Source: Massilia mucilaginosa (GTDB lineage Bacteria; Pseudomonadota; Gammaproteobacteria; Burkholderiales; Burkholderiaceae_D). From it: a stretch of 64,000 bases of DNA. The DNA lies in the NCBI RefSeq assembly GCF_011682145.1, contig NZ_WHJH01000030.1:16518-80517 (forward strand), read 5' to 3'. Of this stretch, positions 35,554 through 44,689 are shown one piece after another (position 1 is the first letter of the stretch; each line of letters opens with the position of its first letter). The translations under genes were made by a program, and so were the position numbers. The notes under the pieces were generated by a model that ran no database searches, was not told the DNA's origin, and saw nothing but the letters and a program-made list of their open reading frames with translations.

Positions 35554-36813
35554 TTACTTGTGCTTGAGCGTCCAGGCCCCCGGTGCGGCGGCGCCGGCCA
35601 GCTGGCCGCTCATGTCGAACAGGGCGGCCTGGCCGGACTGGGTTTCGGTGGTGCCGCCGGCGACGCTCATGTTCAGTTTGACCACGCCGGCCTTGTCGAC
35701 GCTGCCGGTGACGGCCGTCGTGCGCGCAGCCGCCTTGCACGATCCGGTGATCACGCCGCTAAAGCCGATGTTCAGGTCGCAGATGCCGTACCAGGCGCCG
35801 AAGTTACCGCTCCACGGGCCGGCGTAGCGGATCGGATCGAGGAATTCGCGGTTGGTCGAGGCCTGTCCGTAGCTGACCAGCTCGGTCGCGCTGGAGAAGC
35901 TGACGTCGCCCGAACCTTTCGACGTGGTCCGGGTGTTGCACGCCACCATCAGCCCAGTGATGATGTCGCGCCAGCAGGTTCGTTCGACCCAGTAGTTAAC
36001 GTAGACGTTGGCGGTGCGCAGGTCGAGATTGGTTTCGTTGGAGACCATCTTGAGCGTGGAAAAAGTACCCGCCGGAACGGTTTTGCTTTCGATGCCGACC
36101 ACCGTGCCCTTGCTGGTGAGCGCGCGCGCGGTTTCTTCCTTCGAGCACGGGATGCTCATGGTGCTGGCGAAGTCGAAGCTGTCGCCGACCGAGGCGCTGG
36201 CGGGCGCCTGCATGGCGGCCGGTGCGTAGGTGGCGGTGCAGCCGGCGTACGAATTGCTGGACAGCATGCCGCCCTTGGCGTCGAACTTTTCGATGGTTTG
36301 CGCGCCTTTTTCCTGGCTGACCGAATCGGCGTTTTCCCAGCCGCCGTCGGCGTTCACCTTCGTGATGGCCTGGGTGACGGATACCTTCCAGCCCATCGTG
36401 ACGTCGGTGTAGGTGACAAAGTCGCCCACGGTGCGGGCCGGCAGGGTGTACGGGCCGCCGCTTGCCGGTGGCGTGACCGGGGGGGGCGTCGGGGTCGGTG
36501 GCGTCGGGACCAGGACCGGTGGCGTCGGCACCGTCGGCGTCGGAACAGGCGTCACGGCGACCGGCGGGGTGGTGGGCAGTTCCGGCACGGGAACCTGCGT
36601 CACGGGCGGCGGCGGGGTCGGCGTTGGCGTCGGGGTGACGGGAACCGGGGGCGGCTCGCTTGGCGCAGGCGGCGTGACGGGCGTCACCGCTGGCGGTGCG
36701 ACGGGTACCGTGGGAAGTGCCGGTGCCGGTGCCGGTGCCGGTGGCGCATCGCTGCCGCCGCCGCATGCCGTCAGGGCCGTTGCCGAAATCAATCCAAGTA
36801 GTCGCATCCGCAT
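35554..36813 (-). CDS. Pro/Thr-rich surface lipoprotein of unknown function
   Basis: A 419-residue lipoprotein with a signal peptide and lipobox-like LTAC followed by GGGSDAP. Residues about 25-122 are a low-complexity Pro/Thr/Val linker that would span the periplasm or surface layer. A globular C-terminal domain (about 125-419) has three or four cysteine pairs (YAGCTAT, SIPCSKE, RTCWRD, ACNTR, GICDLN, GSCKAA). AAGGA lies 8 bases before ATG 36813; ATG 36822 would be too close to it. Proteins of this plan are common in Oxalobacteraceae. The function is unknown. Confidence 0.72.
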   Translation of the reverse strand: MRMRLLGLISATALTACGGGSDAPPAPAPAPALPTVPVAPPAVTPVTPPAPSEPPPVPVTPTPTPTPPPPVTQVPVPELPTTPPVAVTPVPTPTVPTPPVLVPTPPTPTPPPVTPPASGGPYTLPARTVGDFVTYTDVTMGWKVSVTQAITKVNADGGWENADSVSQEKGAQTIEKFDAKGGMLSSNSYAGCTATYAPAAMQAPASASVGDSFDFASTMSIPCSKEETARALTSKGTVVGIESKTVPAGTFSTLKMVSNETNLDLRTANVYVNYWVERTCWRDIITGLMVACNTRTTSKGSGDVSFSSATELVSYGQASTNREFLDPIRYAGPWSGNFGAWYGICDLNIGFSGVITGSCKAAARTTAVTGSVDKAGVVKLNMSVAGGTTETQSGQAALFDMSGQLAGAAAPGAWTLKHK

Positions 36814-37070
36814 CGCAGTCATCCTTTTTTGTCATTATATATATCTCTTCGGTCAACTATAAAAACAAATGTTGAATAAAGAGCATCGAAGGGCGCGATT
36901 ATACCTGTTGCATAGTCTCAAAAATTGCTGAGAATGCTGTTTGGCTGTTTTTGCAACAATATTGGCCGAAAGAAGCGTTTTTTTCTTCGCGCACGTCGAG
37001 CGCGTGCCTGCTCGTTCGTCGTAGGGTAGAAGCACGCTACTGTCGATTCACTTTTCAATACGGAGACATC

Positions 37071-37469
37071 ATGAACAAACAAGTCATCTTCAACCTGCCG
37101 GTCGGGGACCTGGGCAAATCGAAGGCATTCTTTGCGGCACTGGGCTTTGGCTTCAATCCGCAGATGAGCAGCGACAGCGCGGCGTTCATGAACATCGTGG
37201 ACGGCAGCATCCACGCCATGCTGATGAGCGAAGACTGTTTCGCCTCCTTTACCAACAAGGGCGTGGTACGGGCGCTGGAGGCCAACGAGGTGATCATTTG
37301 CCTGAGCTGCGAGAGCGCGCGGGAAGTCGACAGCCTGATCGCCCGGGCCGCCGCGGCGGGCGCGCGCATCCCGCACCCGCCCGAGGATCATGGCAATATG
37401 TACGACCAGGGCTTCGAGGATCTCGATGGCCACCTGTGGAACCTGGTCTGGACGGCGGGCGATGCATGA
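37071..37469 (+). CDS. VOC-family (glyoxalase/bleomycin-resistance fold) protein
   Basis: A 132-residue protein with one VOC repeat pair: IFNLPVGDLGKSKAFFAALGF at the start and YDQGFEDLDGHLWNLVW at the end. This matches the common PhnB-like or lactoylglutathione-lyase-related annotation. It may bind a metal, but substrate and reaction are not predictable. CGGAGA lies 5 bases before the ATG; the frame upstream to 36951 is non-coding. The 257-base gap before it is AT-rich and likely carries promoters for this gene and for the divergent lipoprotein gene. Confidence 0.85.
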   Translation: MNKQVIFNLPVGDLGKSKAFFAALGFGFNPQMSSDSAAFMNIVDGSIHAMLMSEDCFASFTNKGVVRALEANEVIICLSCESAREVDSLIARAAAAGARIPHPPEDHGNMYDQGFEDLDGHLWNLVWTAGDA

Positions 37470-37498
37470 GTGTGACTACCCGCCAAGGCCGGGCTTGA

Positions 37499-38191
37499 TC
37501 ATTCGCCCTGCCAGAAGTCCTTGAAAGTCGCATTCCTGAACTTGATATCGGAAAAGCGGGCGCGCAATTCCTCGCCCATGGGCGATTGCGCCGAGAAGCC
37601 GACTTTGACGGTGGCCGCGCCCGGCAGGCTGAAGGTGCGCACCATGCTCCAGCTGGTCCCGTCGGGCGAGGTATAGAACACGAACATGTCCTTGCGCCGC
37701 ACCACCTTGAGGTAGACCTCGCTGCCTTCCCGGGTGCCGTGGTGAGCGTCATCGCCCACGCCCTTTGCCACGGTTGTCGAGATGCCCGGCTTGCCCGTTT
37801 TGGCCAGTTCGAACAGCAGCTTTCCCCAGGTCGCCTTGTCGCCGTAGACAATCAGCGCGGCGCCGTCGAAGGGCTGGCCGAAGCTGGCGCTGGCTTTGGC
37901 GGAAAAGATAAAGTCGCCGGCGGGCTGGAACAGGACGCGCGGGGTCTTGTCGGCCATCTCGGTGCCGTCCGTGTTGAGGTAGAGATCGCTGCCATTTTTT
38001 GCCACCAGTACCAGCGTCCCGGCCTGCACCTGTGCCGCGCCCTGATCGGCGCGCAGCTCGAGCGCAAATGGCAGGCCGGCGATCGCCGGCGCCGGCTCGC
38101 CCGGGGCGGGGGCGCTGGCCTGTGCTTGCAGGGCGAGCAGGGCCGCCGCCAATGCGACTGTAGCAACTACCGATGCCGGACCGCTTTTCAT
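37499..38191 (-). CDS. Secreted DUF1349-like (concanavalin-fold) protein
   Basis: A 230-residue protein with a signal peptide (MKSGPASVVATVALAAALLAL). The beta-rich domain (LYLNTDGTEMADKTPRVLF; SEVYLKVVRRKDMFVFYTS; DGTSWSMVRTF) is typical of DUF1349 / enolase-regulation-like concanavalin folds, which often bind or process carbohydrate. A 20-bp perfect palindrome lies 58 bases upstream of its ATG, implying control by a LacI-type repressor encoded elsewhere. It meets the VOC gene tail to tail. Confidence 0.75.
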   Translation of the reverse strand: MKSGPASVVATVALAAALLALQAQASAPAPGEPAPAIAGLPFALELRADQGAAQVQAGTLVLVAKNGSDLYLNTDGTEMADKTPRVLFQPAGDFIFSAKASASFGQPFDGAALIVYGDKATWGKLLFELAKTGKPGISTTVAKGVGDDAHHGTREGSEVYLKVVRRKDMFVFYTSPDGTSWSMVRTFSLPGAATVKVGFSAQSPMGEELRARFSDIKFRNATFKDFWQGE

Positions 38192-38245
38192 ATCGAGATG
38201 CCCATCGTGGTGAGGGTGGGGCGCGCGCTGGGGTGGCGTGCCGAA

Positions 38246-38273
38246 CAGTGATTGGAATCGATTCCAATCGCTG
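38246..38273 (-). promoter_or_regulatory. LacI-type palindromic operator
   Basis: GATTGGAATCGATTCCAATC (38250-38269) is a perfect 20-bp palindrome centred on CG. The outer triplets CAG/CTG extend the symmetry to 28 bp with one mismatched pair. Palindromes with a central CG and TGGAATCGATTCCA-like cores are typical LacI-family sites. It lies 58 bases upstream of the DUF1349-like gene (minus strand) and 110 bases before the MerR gene (plus strand). No LacI gene is present in the window. Confidence 0.6.
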
Positions 38274-38379
38274 TCTCAAAGGTAACATGCTCGCTTCCTC
38301 CTTGTCAATATTCGCCTTCGGCGGCCGTCGGGGATACACTGCTGCCGTGTTTCTTTCATTCGACCATCGACAGACCAGC

Positions 38380-38805
38380 ATGTACATCAGCGAATTAGGG
38401 CGCCGGGCCAAGGCCTCGCCCAAGGCCATCCGGCTTTATGAATCCCTCGGCTTATTGGGCAAGGTGGGGCGCAAGGGGACTTACCGGGTCTATTCCGAAC
38501 AAAACCTGCGCCAGGTCCAGCTGATCCGCCAGGTGCAGGCGCTCGGTTTCAAGCTGGCCGAGATGGGGCCGCTGCTGGTGGCGGTGCAGGGTGCGCCCGA
38601 CTGGGCGCGGCTCCTGGTGGTGGTGGAGCAGCGCCGCGCGCAGGTAGCCGCCGAGGTGGCGCGTTTGCAGGCGCTGGAACGCGCGCTGGGCGAGGTCGGC
38701 GCCGAAATCGGTGCCTGCCTGGCCGCGCCGCTGCCGTCGACCCTGGCCGATTGCGTCGACCAGGCCCTTGACTCTGCCCCATGGGACAAGCTGCATACTT
38801 CCTGA
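38380..38805 (+). CDS. MerR-family transcriptional regulator
   Basis: A 141-residue regulator with the MerR winged helix (MYISELGRRAKASPKAIRLY, ESLGLL, then YRVYSEQNLRQVQLIRQ). A coiled-coil dimer helix (about 70-110) follows. Two cysteines in the C-terminal tail (GACLAAP, ADCVDQ) could sense metal or redox, but no classic ligand pattern is present. ATG 38380 starts the HTH; the upstream frame to 38173 is non-coding. The oxidoreductase gene begins 24 bases after the stop and is its likely target. Confidence 0.9.
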   Translation: MYISELGRRAKASPKAIRLYESLGLLGKVGRKGTYRVYSEQNLRQVQLIRQVQALGFKLAEMGPLLVAVQGAPDWARLLVVVEQRRAQVAAEVARLQALERALGEVGAEIGACLAAPLPSTLADCVDQALDSAPWDKLHTS

Positions 38806-38829
38806 AATTCATTTTTTCAGGAGCATGAC

Positions 38830-39423
38830 ATGGGCGGCAAGACAGGAGCAAAACGCGTGCTGGTGATTGCGGCGCATGCGTCGGACGGCACTTTCGGCAG
38901 TGCGCTGGCGCAGGCATACGCGGAAGCGGCAGGGCAGGCCGGGCACGAAGTCCGGGTGCTGGCCCTGGACCGGATCGCCTTCGATCCGATCCTGCATCAT
39001 GGGTACAAGGTGGTGCAGGAACTGGAACCCGACCTGAAACAAGCGCAGGAGTCGATCACGTGGGCAAATCACCTGGTGTTTGCCTTCCCGGTCTGGTGGG
39101 GCGGCGTTCCCGCGCTGCTCAAGGGTTTTCTGGAGCGGATCATGCTGCCCGGCTTTGCCTTCAAATACCAGAAGGGCAAAGCCTTTCCCGCCAAGCTGCT
39201 TGGCGGGCGCAGCGCGCATCTGCTGGTCACGATGGATACGCCGCCGTGGTATTACCGGCTGGTGTACCGCGCGCCGGCGATTCGTCAAATGAAAACGACC
39301 ACGCTGGAGTTTTGCGGCATTACGCCGGTAACAACCCTGAGCTGCGGCCCGATGCTCGACTCCACGCTTGACAAGCGCAGCGCCTGGCTGGACCGGGCAC
39401 GCGCCATGGCCGGCACAATCTAA
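38830..39423 (+). CDS. Flavodoxin-fold NAD(P)H-dependent oxidoreductase
   Basis: A 197-residue FMN/FAD enzyme of the NQO1/MdaB-like family. VLVIAAHASDGTFGSALA is the flavin phosphate loop, and VFAFPVWWGGVPALLKGFLE is the conserved flavin/dimer segment. MLPGFAFKYQKG is typical of quinone reductases and general stress modulators. It would reduce quinones or other electrophiles by two electrons. It forms a unit with the MerR regulator. Its stop overlaps that of the convergent YdjM-like gene by 4 bases. Confidence 0.88.
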   Translation: MGGKTGAKRVLVIAAHASDGTFGSALAQAYAEAAGQAGHEVRVLALDRIAFDPILHHGYKVVQELEPDLKQAQESITWANHLVFAFPVWWGGVPALLKGFLERIMLPGFAFKYQKGKAFPAKLLGGRSAHLLVTMDTPPWYYRLVYRAPAIRQMKTTTLEFCGITPVTTLSCGPMLDSTLDKRSAWLDRARAMAGTI

Positions 39424-39959
39424 GCCCGCCGTTTTCCCTGCTTGCCGCTGGCAACATACAGCGCCAGTCCGGCCAGCGCGGCCGGCAGCCATACCCACAG
39501 CAGTTCGGAGACGATCACCGCGATGCCGCGCGCACTGAGGAAGGTCTTGATGGTCAGCGGGCTGACCCGGATCACGCGCACCGGGAAGAACAGGCGCGCG
39601 TCCGACACCGGCCAGGCCAGCGCCACGCCCAGCCCGCCGGTGGTGAACATGTCGAGCAGGCCGTGCGAGACGGCGCTGGCGGCGATGAACAAAAAGGCGG
39701 CCAGGCGCGATGCGCGCAACTGTCGCGCAAGGGCCGCCGCCAGCAATCCCAGCACAATCGCGAAGGCCAGCGAATGCGATGCGCCCCGGTGCCCGAGTTC
39801 GTTCGCGTAGGGAACGCCCAGGTGCAAACCGGCGACGTCGACATCCGGCACGATCGATGCCAGCACGCCGGCCGCCAGCAAGCGGCCCGGAATCATGCGC
39901 GATCCGAGCGCCAGGCCGATAGCGAGAGGAACCGCGGGGTGCGAGAAAATGGTCGGCAT
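39420..39959 (-). CDS. YdjM-like (DUF457) membrane protein
   Basis: A 179-residue protein with four or five membrane helices and the family features IVPDVD, GHRGASHSL and AASAVSHGLLDMFTTGG. Together these supply Asp/His residues typical of the LexA-regulated inner-membrane YdjM / metal-dependent hydrolase-like family. Despite the name no hydrolase activity is well established for such proteins. It reads away from a 600-base gene-free region and overlaps the oxidoreductase gene end by 4 bases. Confidence 0.85.
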   Translation of the reverse strand: MPTIFSHPAVPLAIGLALGSRMIPGRLLAAGVLASIVPDVDVAGLHLGVPYANELGHRGASHSLAFAIVLGLLAAALARQLRASRLAAFLFIAASAVSHGLLDMFTTGGLGVALAWPVSDARLFFPVRVIRVSPLTIKTFLSARGIAVIVSELLWVWLPAALAGLALYVASGKQGKRRA

Positions 39960-40559
39960 GGGAATCGTCGTGGTGTGCTGTCGATATTGACGGGCGAGAT
40001 GATAACGCGCCGCCGTGTTATCGGGAGTGCTTATCAGATAAATCTTTATGGCAATTTGTTATTGTTTTTGCGATATACTTCGATGGCGTTGCCATGGCGG
40101 GGAAGTCGCCGGATAAATGCAGCGGTCCTGGCTCGTGAGCGCAGGCTGGCGCGACGGCGTTACCGTTCGCGTACCGCATTATCCGGCCTTTCTCAGGTTC
40201 GATTCCTGATTATGCAACCGGTAGTTTTTTCCGGACTCACCATCCGGCTCGTGCGGGGTAAACTCTCGCAACACTCAAGCAGCATCCCTCAGGCGGCCAA
40301 TTTCCGGTGGTTGCGCCACGCGGCGTCAAAGCATCGGCGCCGCATTGCGCAACGACAGCGTGCCCCGGCTTTGCATGGCAGTCACTCGGTGCCGGCCCTG
40401 CGTTTCAAACCGACGTATCAACGGTTATCCCGATCATCCCGCGCCTTGGGCTGGTCTGCATGGCCCGGCGTACCCGGCCCGATTCGGCAGCGCCATCCCG
40501 ATACCGTCATCCGCCCGGTTGCGTGGAAGGCTGCCGCGAGGGTTTTATCGAGATACTCC
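39960..40559. other. 600-base region without a convincing gene, upstream of slipin
   Basis: The first 120 bases are AT-rich and include TATACT at 40074-40079, a possible -10 box for plus-strand transcription, with no clear -35. The rest is GC-rich; its open frames have unlikely protein sequence. TCAGGTTCGATTCCTGA at 40192-40208 looks like a tRNA T-arm, but the rest of a tRNA is missing. Slipin transcripts may have a long leader here. Confidence 0.5.
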
Positions 40560-42089
40560 ATGTTCCAGCGAAAATTGATAGAAGAACGGCAGGTCGGCCT
40601 GCTCTCCACGCCAAAAGGATTCGACAAGATCCTCGGCGCGGGCAGTTACTTCCTGCCGTCCTCGAAAACCTTGCAGATATTGAGCCTGTCGGATTTTCCC
40701 GCCAACGTGCCGAATCTGGAATGGCTGGTCAACATGCATGGCGCCACCTTGGCCGCGCACCTCGATATCGTGCGCACTGGCGTCGATGAAGTGGCGCTGG
40801 TGATCAGCGGACAAACCCGGCATGTGGTGCCGCCGAATGCCTTGCAGGCCTTCTGGAAGAACGGCTTGCCGATCGAGGTCTTGCGCGCCCGCGCCGGCAG
40901 CGACCTGAAGGTGCCGGCCGACTGGCTGGCGCGCCTGCCGATCGGGGTGTCGATGGCGTGCATCAAACAGGTCGCGATTCCGGCGGCGTCGTTCGGCATG
41001 CTGTTCGTCGACGACATGTTTGCCGATTTCCTGGCGCCGGGGCGGCACGCCTATTTCGACGTGTTGCCGAAAACCAGGCTGGTCACGTCGCTGCAAGCGC
41101 AGGTGCTGGAAGCGAAAGACGTGGTCGGGTCGATCCTGGGCAGCGGCCACGCGGCTATCGGCGAGCACCTGTTTTCGGTCGATACCGGCGGCAAGCAGCT
41201 GGCGCTCTGGTGGGACAAGAACCAGCTGGTGCATGTATCCGGGCCGGCCAGGCAGGCGCTGGCCAGCCGCCAGCTGCGCGCCGAATCGATCGAACTCGAT
41301 GGCGCGCCCTTGCCGGTGCCGGCCCATATTATCTCGGCCATGCGCGGCAATGCGGCGGTCGCGGCCTTGTTGCAGCCGTATCTGACGACCTGCGAGGTAC
41401 CCTCGGAACACGTGGGCATGTTCCATGTGGACGGCGTGTTCGAGGCGACCCTGAAACCCGGTTTTTATGCGTACTGGCACGGCGGCAAGCGCCTGTCCAT
41501 GAGCGCCATCGATACGCGATTGATCGTGATCGAAGTCACCGGGCAGGAAATGCTCACGCAGGACAAGGTGCAACTGCGCGTGAATGTCACGGCGGGCTAC
41601 CAGATTACCGATGCGCAGCTGGTGACGTCCAAGCTGAACGACTACCGCGATTTCATTTACAAGGAAATCCAGTTCGCCTTGCGCGCCGCGATCGGCAGCC
41701 GCACGCTCGATGGTTTGCTGGAGAACAAAAACGACACCGACGAGCAGATTCTCGGCTACATGCAGAAAAAGGCTGCCGTGCTGGGCATCGCGATGATCTC
41801 GCTGGGCATCAAGGATCTGATACTGCCGGGTGAAATCAAGGCGATCCTGGGCAAAGTCGTGGAAGCGGAAAAGGCGGCGCAGGCCAATGTGATCCGGCGC
41901 CGCGAAGAAACCGCCGCCACCCGTTCGCTGATGAATACGGCGAAGGTCATGGAAGACAATCCGGTGGCGCTGCGCCTGAAAGAGCTGGAAACCCTGGAAA
42001 AGATCACCGAGAAAATCGAGCATCTGAATGTGTACGGCGGGCTGGAAGGCTTGCTCAAGCAGTTGGCGCCCTTGAAGGGCGCCGGGTAA
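40560..42089 (+). CDS. Slipin-type SPFH/band-7 protein with three N-terminal repeat units
   Basis: A 509-residue protein. Three copies of a segment of the form VGLLxxDGxFxxxLxPGxYxY occur, starting near residues 10, 142 and 282. The third leads into an SPFH/band-7 domain (DTRLIVIEVTGQEML, QLRVNVTAGYQI, LGIAMISLGIKDLILP) and a C-terminal coiled coil (EAEKAAQANVIRRREET). No clear membrane helix starts the chain, unlike stomatin. SPFH proteins build oligomeric scaffolds on membranes. The open frame extends far upstream, but ATG 40560 begins the recognisable protein; the Shine-Dalgarno sequence is weak. Confidence 0.82.
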   Translation: MFQRKLIEERQVGLLSTPKGFDKILGAGSYFLPSSKTLQILSLSDFPANVPNLEWLVNMHGATLAAHLDIVRTGVDEVALVISGQTRHVVPPNALQAFWKNGLPIEVLRARAGSDLKVPADWLARLPIGVSMACIKQVAIPAASFGMLFVDDMFADFLAPGRHAYFDVLPKTRLVTSLQAQVLEAKDVVGSILGSGHAAIGEHLFSVDTGGKQLALWWDKNQLVHVSGPARQALASRQLRAESIELDGAPLPVPAHIISAMRGNAAVAALLQPYLTTCEVPSEHVGMFHVDGVFEATLKPGFYAYWHGGKRLSMSAIDTRLIVIEVTGQEMLTQDKVQLRVNVTAGYQITDAQLVTSKLNDYRDFIYKEIQFALRAAIGSRTLDGLLENKNDTDEQILGYMQKKAAVLGIAMISLGIKDLILPGEIKAILGKVVEAEKAAQANVIRRREETAATRSLMNTAKVMEDNPVALRLKELETLEKITEKIEHLNVYGGLEGLLKQLAPLKGAG

Positions 42090-42111
42090 GCAAAACCTGG
42101 CGCCGCCTGCC

Positions 42112-42900
42112 TCAGCGTGTGATCTTCGTCATGTCCAGTTCGATCCAGGTGGGCGCGTGGTCGCTCGGCTTTTCGCGTCCGCGCACATCGCGGTCGACAT
42201 TGGCGGCCGTGAGCGCGCCGGCCAGCATGGGGCTGAGCAGCAGATGGTCGATGCGCAGGCCGGCATCGCGCCCGTAGGCATCGCGGAAATAGTCCCAGAA
42301 GGTAAAAATGCGCTCGTCCGGGTGCATGCTGCGCAGCGCGTCGGTCCAGCCCTGCGCCACCAGGCGCTGGAAGGCTTCCCGCGTTTCGGGGCGGAACAGG
42401 GCGTCGGTCACCCAGCGCTCGGGCTTGTAGACGTCCAGCTCGGTCGGGATGGCGTTGAAGTCGCCGGCCAGCACCACCGGCGCGCCGCTGGCCAGCAAGC
42501 CTTCGGCGTGGGTGATCAGGCGTTCGAACCAGGCCAGCTTGTAATCGAACTTGGGGCCGGGGCAGGGGTTGCCGTTGGGAAGATACAGGCAGGCGACCAG
42601 CACGCCGTCGATGGCCGCTTCCAGATAGCGGCTTTGCTCGTCGGCGGCGTCGCCCGGCAAGCCGCGCCGCACTTCCACTGGGGTCGTGCCGCGCGCCAGG
42701 ATCGCCACGCCGTTCCAGCTTTTCTGGCCGATCCACAGCGCCTGGTAGCCGGCTTCGTTGAGGGCCGCTTCGGGGAAGCGTTCTTGCGGCGCCTTGAGTT
42801 CTTGCAGGCAGGCGACGTCCGGCTGGGTTTCTTCCAGCCATTCCAGCAGGGCGGGGAGGCGGCTGCCGATGCCGTTGATGTTGTAGGTGGCGATGCGCAT
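42112..42900 (-). CDS. xthA: Exodeoxyribonuclease III
   Basis: A 262-residue member of the exonuclease III/AP endonuclease family. ATYNINGIGSRLPALLEWL supplies the metal Asn, ACLQELKAP the metal Glu, and VVLAGDFNAIPTELDVYKP the catalytic Asp/Asn. The C-terminal LRIDHLLLS and KPSDHAPTW give the Asp-His pair. It cleaves at abasic sites and degrades 3' ends. ATG 42900 has GGAGA upstream; the frame to 42963 has no better site. It converges with the slipin gene. Confidence 0.93.
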   Translation of the reverse strand: MRIATYNINGIGSRLPALLEWLEETQPDVACLQELKAPQERFPEAALNEAGYQALWIGQKSWNGVAILARGTTPVEVRRGLPGDAADEQSRYLEAAIDGVLVACLYLPNGNPCPGPKFDYKLAWFERLITHAEGLLASGAPVVLAGDFNAIPTELDVYKPERWVTDALFRPETREAFQRLVAQGWTDALRSMHPDERIFTFWDYFRDAYGRDAGLRIDHLLLSPMLAGALTAANVDRDVRGREKPSDHAPTWIELDMTKITR

Positions 42901-43111
42901 GAAGTCTCCGCGTTCAATGTCAGTGATGCTATTTTGAACGCAGATGCCCATCGTCCGCCGCACGTTAGTGGCGTGGACCTTGAGTTCGTCGAGCGGCGAA
43001 CAACGTCGCGGTTGACGATTGCTTTTAGGAATGAATAGTTTCGGATAGAATTGCCGGTTCCGGCGTACTTACGCGCGCGCAATCCCGAGGTACGCTGTTG
43101 TTCACTTTCCC

Positions 43112-44689
43112 ATGACCTTACGCTGGCACAGTACGCCCCTGGCGCGCACGGTTCTGGTCGGCCTGGTCGTCGCCGGTACCTGCCTGCGGCTGGACTGGCT
43201 CGCCACGCAGTCGTTCCACGCGCGCGAGCGCGCCCGCGTGGCCGAACAGGTCGCCGCGCTGCGCTCGATGCTGGAACAGCGGCTGCACCTGCACCTGGCG
43301 CCGCTGGCGGCGGGAGCGGCAGTGGTGCAGCTGAAACCGGACCTGACGCAAGCGCAGTTCCAGCGCCTCGGCCAGGGCCTGCTCAAGGAAGCGCCGGCTG
43401 TGCGCACCCTGGCCTTGTCGCCGAACGCGGTGGTGCGCCATGTGTTTCCGCCCGATCAGGCCGGCCATCTGCACACAATACCGACCCTGGCCGAGGTCGA
43501 GCAAAGCGCGCGCGACGGCACGCTGCGCCTGGCCGGGCCGATGCCACTGGCCGATGGTGGCCTGGGCATGGTGGCGCGGCGCCCGGTCTACCTCGACCCG
43601 GACAGCCGGCTGCAATTCTGGGGCTTTGTCAGCGCCGTCATCGATTACGAGCGCTTCATGGCGCTGGCCGCGCCGCTGCTGGCCGCGCCCGACATCGCTT
43701 TCGCACTGCGCCACGTCAGCCCGGGTGGTGCGCCACGCGCCGTTTTCCACGGCGCGCCGGCGACCTTCGATGTGCTGTCGGAAACGGCGCTCATCGCCAC
43801 GCCCGACGGCTTCTGGCAGGTCGGGGCGCGTCCGCGCGGCGGCTGGGAGCAGCCGCGCCCGTACTCCTTGCCACTGCGCCTGCTGATGCTGGCGGTCGTG
43901 CTGTTGACCGGCGCCGCCACCTGGCTGCTGCGCGCGCGTGGCTTGCGCAACAAGATGCTGCTGCGCAAGCTGGAGTCGGGCGAAGCGGCCCGGGTGCAGT
44001 GGGTGGCCGATACCTCGCACGAACTGCGCACGCCGATCACGATCCTGGCGACCCATCTGGACGCCATGCAGGACGGCATCATCGCCCCGACTCCGGACAA
44101 GCTGGCGGTCTTGTCCGACACGGTGAAAGAGATGGAGCGGCTGGTGACCGACCTGCACGTGCTGGCGCGTGCCGATGCCGGCGCCCAGGCTCTGCTGTGC
44201 CAGCAGGTCGATGTTGCCGAGCTGTGCAGCGAGGTGGCGGCGGCCTTCGCGCCGCGCCTTGCCAGCCATCCCTTGCACTATCGCCTGATCGACGAACTGG
44301 CGCCCGGCTGCCTGGTCCAGGGCGACCGCCAGCGTCTTGGCCAGGTGCTGACCAATCTGATCGGCAATTCGCTGCGCTACACCGATGCCGGCGGCGCCTT
44401 GCACCTGACCTTGGCGCTGGCCGGCCCGCACATCGTCATCCGGGTCGAGGATTCCGCACCCGGCGTGCCCGATGCCGCGCTGCCGCGCCTGTTCGAGAGG
44501 TTTTTCCGCGTCGACGAGTCGCGCAGCCGGGCCAGCGGCGGTTCCGGCCTGGGTCTCGCGATCTGCGAGGCCATCGTCGCCGGCCACGGCGGACGCTTGC
44601 AGGCCAGCCACTCGCCGCTGGGCGGCTTGCGTATCGACATCTTGCTGCCGGCCCATGCGCCGCATGCCCACCACGGAGATTGCTCATGA
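43112..44689 (+). CDS. Membrane sensor histidine kinase
   Basis: A 525-residue kinase. Membrane helices lie at about 10-28 and 255-275, with a periplasmic domain of about 225 residues between them (CHASE-like; FVSAVIDYERFMALAAPLL). No HAMP motif is obvious. The HisKA box is WVADTSHELRTPITI; the HATPase has N (LTNLIGNSLRYTD), G1 (VEDSAPGVPD) and G2 (GGSGLGLAICEAI). Its stop overlaps the start of the response regulator gene. The next locus is the giant RTX gene, suggesting this pair may control it. The ligand is unknown. Confidence 0.92.
   Translation: MTLRWHSTPLARTVLVGLVVAGTCLRLDWLATQSFHARERARVAEQVAALRSMLEQRLHLHLAPLAAGAAVVQLKPDLTQAQFQRLGQGLLKEAPAVRTLALSPNAVVRHVFPPDQAGHLHTIPTLAEVEQSARDGTLRLAGPMPLADGGLGMVARRPVYLDPDSRLQFWGFVSAVIDYERFMALAAPLLAAPDIAFALRHVSPGGAPRAVFHGAPATFDVLSETALIATPDGFWQVGARPRGGWEQPRPYSLPLRLLMLAVVLLTGAATWLLRARGLRNKMLLRKLESGEAARVQWVADTSHELRTPITILATHLDAMQDGIIAPTPDKLAVLSDTVKEMERLVTDLHVLARADAGAQALLCQQVDVAELCSEVAAAFAPRLASHPLHYRLIDELAPGCLVQGDRQRLGQVLTNLIGNSLRYTDAGGALHLTLALAGPHIVIRVEDSAPGVPDAALPRLFERFFRVDESRSRASGGSGLGLAICEAIVAGHGGRLQASHSPLGGLRIDILLPAHAPHAHHGDCS

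Noticed and set aside
40192..40218. tRNA-like T-arm TCAGGTTCGATTCCTGA
   Set aside because: The 5-bp stem and TTCGATT loop are perfect, but no matching acceptor, D-arm or anticodon arm lies upstream, and no CCA-compatible end pairs. Probably chance; a partial tRNA at an integration scar cannot be excluded.
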